Source: JBHOQX01 sp042408595 (lineage in GTDB: Bacteria > Chloroflexota > Chloroflexia > Chloroflexales > Roseiflexaceae). From it: DNA of 64,000 nucleotides. The DNA is taken from contig JBHOQX010000104.1 of NCBI GenBank assembly GCA_042408595.1, positions 62,001-126,000 of the forward strand. Reading direction: 5' to 3'. This document shows positions 62,845-64,000 of this stretch, piece after piece (the first letter of the stretch is position 1; each line of letters opens with the position of its first letter). A model generated the notes under the pieces. The model was given only the letters and a program-made list of their open reading frames with translations. It ran no database searches and was not told the DNA's origin. A program made the translations under genes and the position numbers.

Positions 62845-63009
62845 GTCCACGACCTGTTCGCGGTGCAGGGAATACCCACGCGCCAACTCCAGCAGCTTGA
62901 TCAGGTCGCGCGCCTTTCGGCGCCGCCATGCCTCTGTCGGGATGGCATGGTCCCCGAGCTGGACGTGGAACCCGGCGCGCAGCGCGATGCGCACGGGTTG
63001 TCGCTCCAT
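62845..63009 (-). pseudogene. Remnant of a SARP/BTAD-type regulator N terminus
   Basis: From 63009 leftward the frame encodes VRIALRAGFHVQLGDHAIPT, EAWRRRKARDLIKLLELARG and LHREQVVDL, the winged-helix opening of BTAD/SARP-like regulators (typically followed by LWPD). The homology stops abruptly near 62845, so only about 55 codons of the original gene remain. Confidence 0.6.
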
Positions 63010-63060
63010 CGTGTCCTGCCCGTAAGACCGTCCTTGGCCGCCCACGCCCGGGGCGTGGAA

Positions 63061-64000
63061 CTATGCTCCGACCGTCGCGCGAATCCGTCGCATCCCCTCA
63101 CGGATCTGCTCCAGGCTGCACGCATACGACAGGCGCAGGAACCCCGGCGCGCCGAAGGCCGACCCCGGCACGACGCCGACGTGCGCCCGCTCCAGCAGGT
63201 AGGCCGCCAGGTCGTCGTCGCTCTGGCAGAGTTGGCCACCGGCGAGCGGCCGCCCGAGCAGGCCGCTGACCCGCGGAAAGACGTAGAACGCGCCGTCCGG
63301 CACATCCACCTCGAACCCGGGGATGGCGCGCAGCAGCTCGACGATGGTGTCGCGCCGCTCGCGAAACGCTGCGACCATCCGCGCGACCTCGGCCTCGATC
63401 CCGGCGCTGCCGTCGTAGGCCGGCAGGACGGCGGCCATGGTGATCGTCGCGGTGTGCGACGTCGAGTGGCTCTGGATCGCCTTGATCGCCTCCATCAGGT
63501 CGGGCGGCCCGGCGATGTACCCCATGCGCCAGCCGGTCATCGCGAAGGCCTTGGATGCGCCGTTGACCACCAGCGTGCGGTCGGCGAACTCCGGCGCCAC
63601 GCGCAGCCAGCGCGTGTACTCGCCGTAGACGATGGCATCGTAGATTTCGTCGCTGATCACCACCGCCTGGCTCGGGCGGAGCGCCTCGGCCAGGCCGCGC
63701 AGCTCCGCGGCGGTGTAGACCGCACCGGTCGGATTGGACGGCGAGTTCAGCACCACGGCTTTGGTGCGCGGGGTGAGCGCCGCGGCGAGTTGCGATGGCG
63801 TGAGCTTGAAGCGCGCCTCCAGCCCGGCCTCGACGATCACCGGCGTCGCCCCGGCGATCCGCACCTGATCGACATAACTGACCCAGTATGGTGCGGGGAT
63901 GATCACCTCGTCCCCCGGCTCGCAGAGCGCCAGAAAGGCGAGGAACAACCCTTCTTTCGCGCCGGTCGTGGTGGAGACCTGGGCGGCGCTGTAGCTGATC
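63061..64000 (-). CDS. Class I aminotransferase, aspartate-aminotransferase-like (N terminus cut by the window end)
   Basis: About 313 residues of a PLP-dependent fold-type I aminotransferase, with the start beyond 64000. It reads GAKEGLFLAFLALCEPGDEV (PLP phosphate region), then SPSNPTGAVYT, ISDEIYDAIVYGE, the PLP lysine in NGASKAFAMTGWRMGYIAG, and the substrate-carboxylate arginine near FLRLSYACSLEQI. This matches the bacterial aspartate/prephenate aminotransferase group. The exact amino acid specificity is not certain. The stop is at 63061, next to the regulator remnant. Confidence 0.9.
   Translation of the reverse strand, partial: ISYSAAQVSTTTGAKEGLFLAFLALCEPGDEVIIPAPYWVSYVDQVRIAGATPVIVEAGLEARFKLTPSQLAAALTPRTKAVVLNSPSNPTGAVYTAAELRGLAEALRPSQAVVISDEIYDAIVYGEYTRWLRVAPEFADRTLVVNGASKAFAMTGWRMGYIAGPPDLMEAIKAIQSHSTSHTATITMAAVLPAYDGSAGIEAEVARMVAAFRERRDTIVELLRAIPGFEVDVPDGAFYVFPRVSGLLGRPLAGGQLCQSDDDLAAYLLERAHVGVVPGSAFGAPGFLRLSYACSLEQIREGMRRIRATVGA

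Overview
The window is high-G+C bacterial DNA, most likely from a member of the Chloroflexota (Chloroflexia). That assignment is an inference from gene style: secreted beta-helix proteins ending in a short FLPLAIR-type tail, paired proteins with a TPR-like N terminus, one membrane segment and a DUF4352-like domain, LplB/YtcP-type sugar transport, and many GAF/PAS kinases. No rRNA or tRNA gene was recognised. There are about 57 protein-coding genes, several pseudogenes and one accessory island.

Layout. 1-4.1 kb: the end of a secreted beta-helix protein and a GAF/PAS histidine kinase whose receiver domain has decayed. 4.3-9.0 kb: a leftward run of a UbiB-type kinase, small membrane proteins, a VOC protein, a DHFR-like reductase and a blue-copper lipoprotein. 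9.1-11.0 kb: a NarL-type two-component pair. 11.2-14.1 kb: a leftward cluster of unknown genes, two of which are one reading frame split by an amber codon. 14.3-16.6 kb: a beta-propeller membrane protein bracketed by a duplicated 90-bp double-hairpin element.

16.7-26.2 kb is a carbohydrate locus: a divergent LacI regulator, a Tat-exported lipoprotein binding protein, two permeases, a GH30-type glycosidase and a GH141-like beta-helix protein. A strong sigma70 promoter and a 17-bp near-palindrome lie in the divergent gap, so the regulator probably controls uptake and breakdown of a hemicellulose-type glycan.

26.8-39.4 kb is an accessory island with visibly lower G+C in places. It holds IS256/IS630 remnants, a methyltransferase, a frameshifted IS630, a secreted Cys-rich protein with its own OmpR-type two-component system, and a complete IS66 element with 8-bp target duplications but a dead transposase. 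It ends in what I read as a small chromosomal integron: an integrase remnant at 38.9-39.2 kb points right, and leftward cassettes (RidA, a small-protein pair, a split unknown gene, a GNAT acetyltransferase) are separated by four attC-like imperfect palindromes.

40-64 kb returns to core-like genes: two TPR-like membrane proteins, alpha/beta hydrolases, an ACT-domain protein, a soluble GAF kinase, peptidyl-tRNA hydrolase, an EamA transporter, a GT39-type glycosyltransferase, a PHP phosphoesterase, a medium-chain dehydrogenase, an acyl-CoA dehydrogenase, a Nudix hydrolase, an eIF2B/MtnA-like protein, a CinA-nucleotidyltransferase fusion, an OmpR-type regulator, an ABC-F ATPase, DUF4126 and an aminotransferase cut by the window end. 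The ABC-F gene is preceded by an 11-residue leader ORF whose codons contain a perfect 10-base complement of the ABC-F Shine-Dalgarno region, a classic attenuator arrangement.
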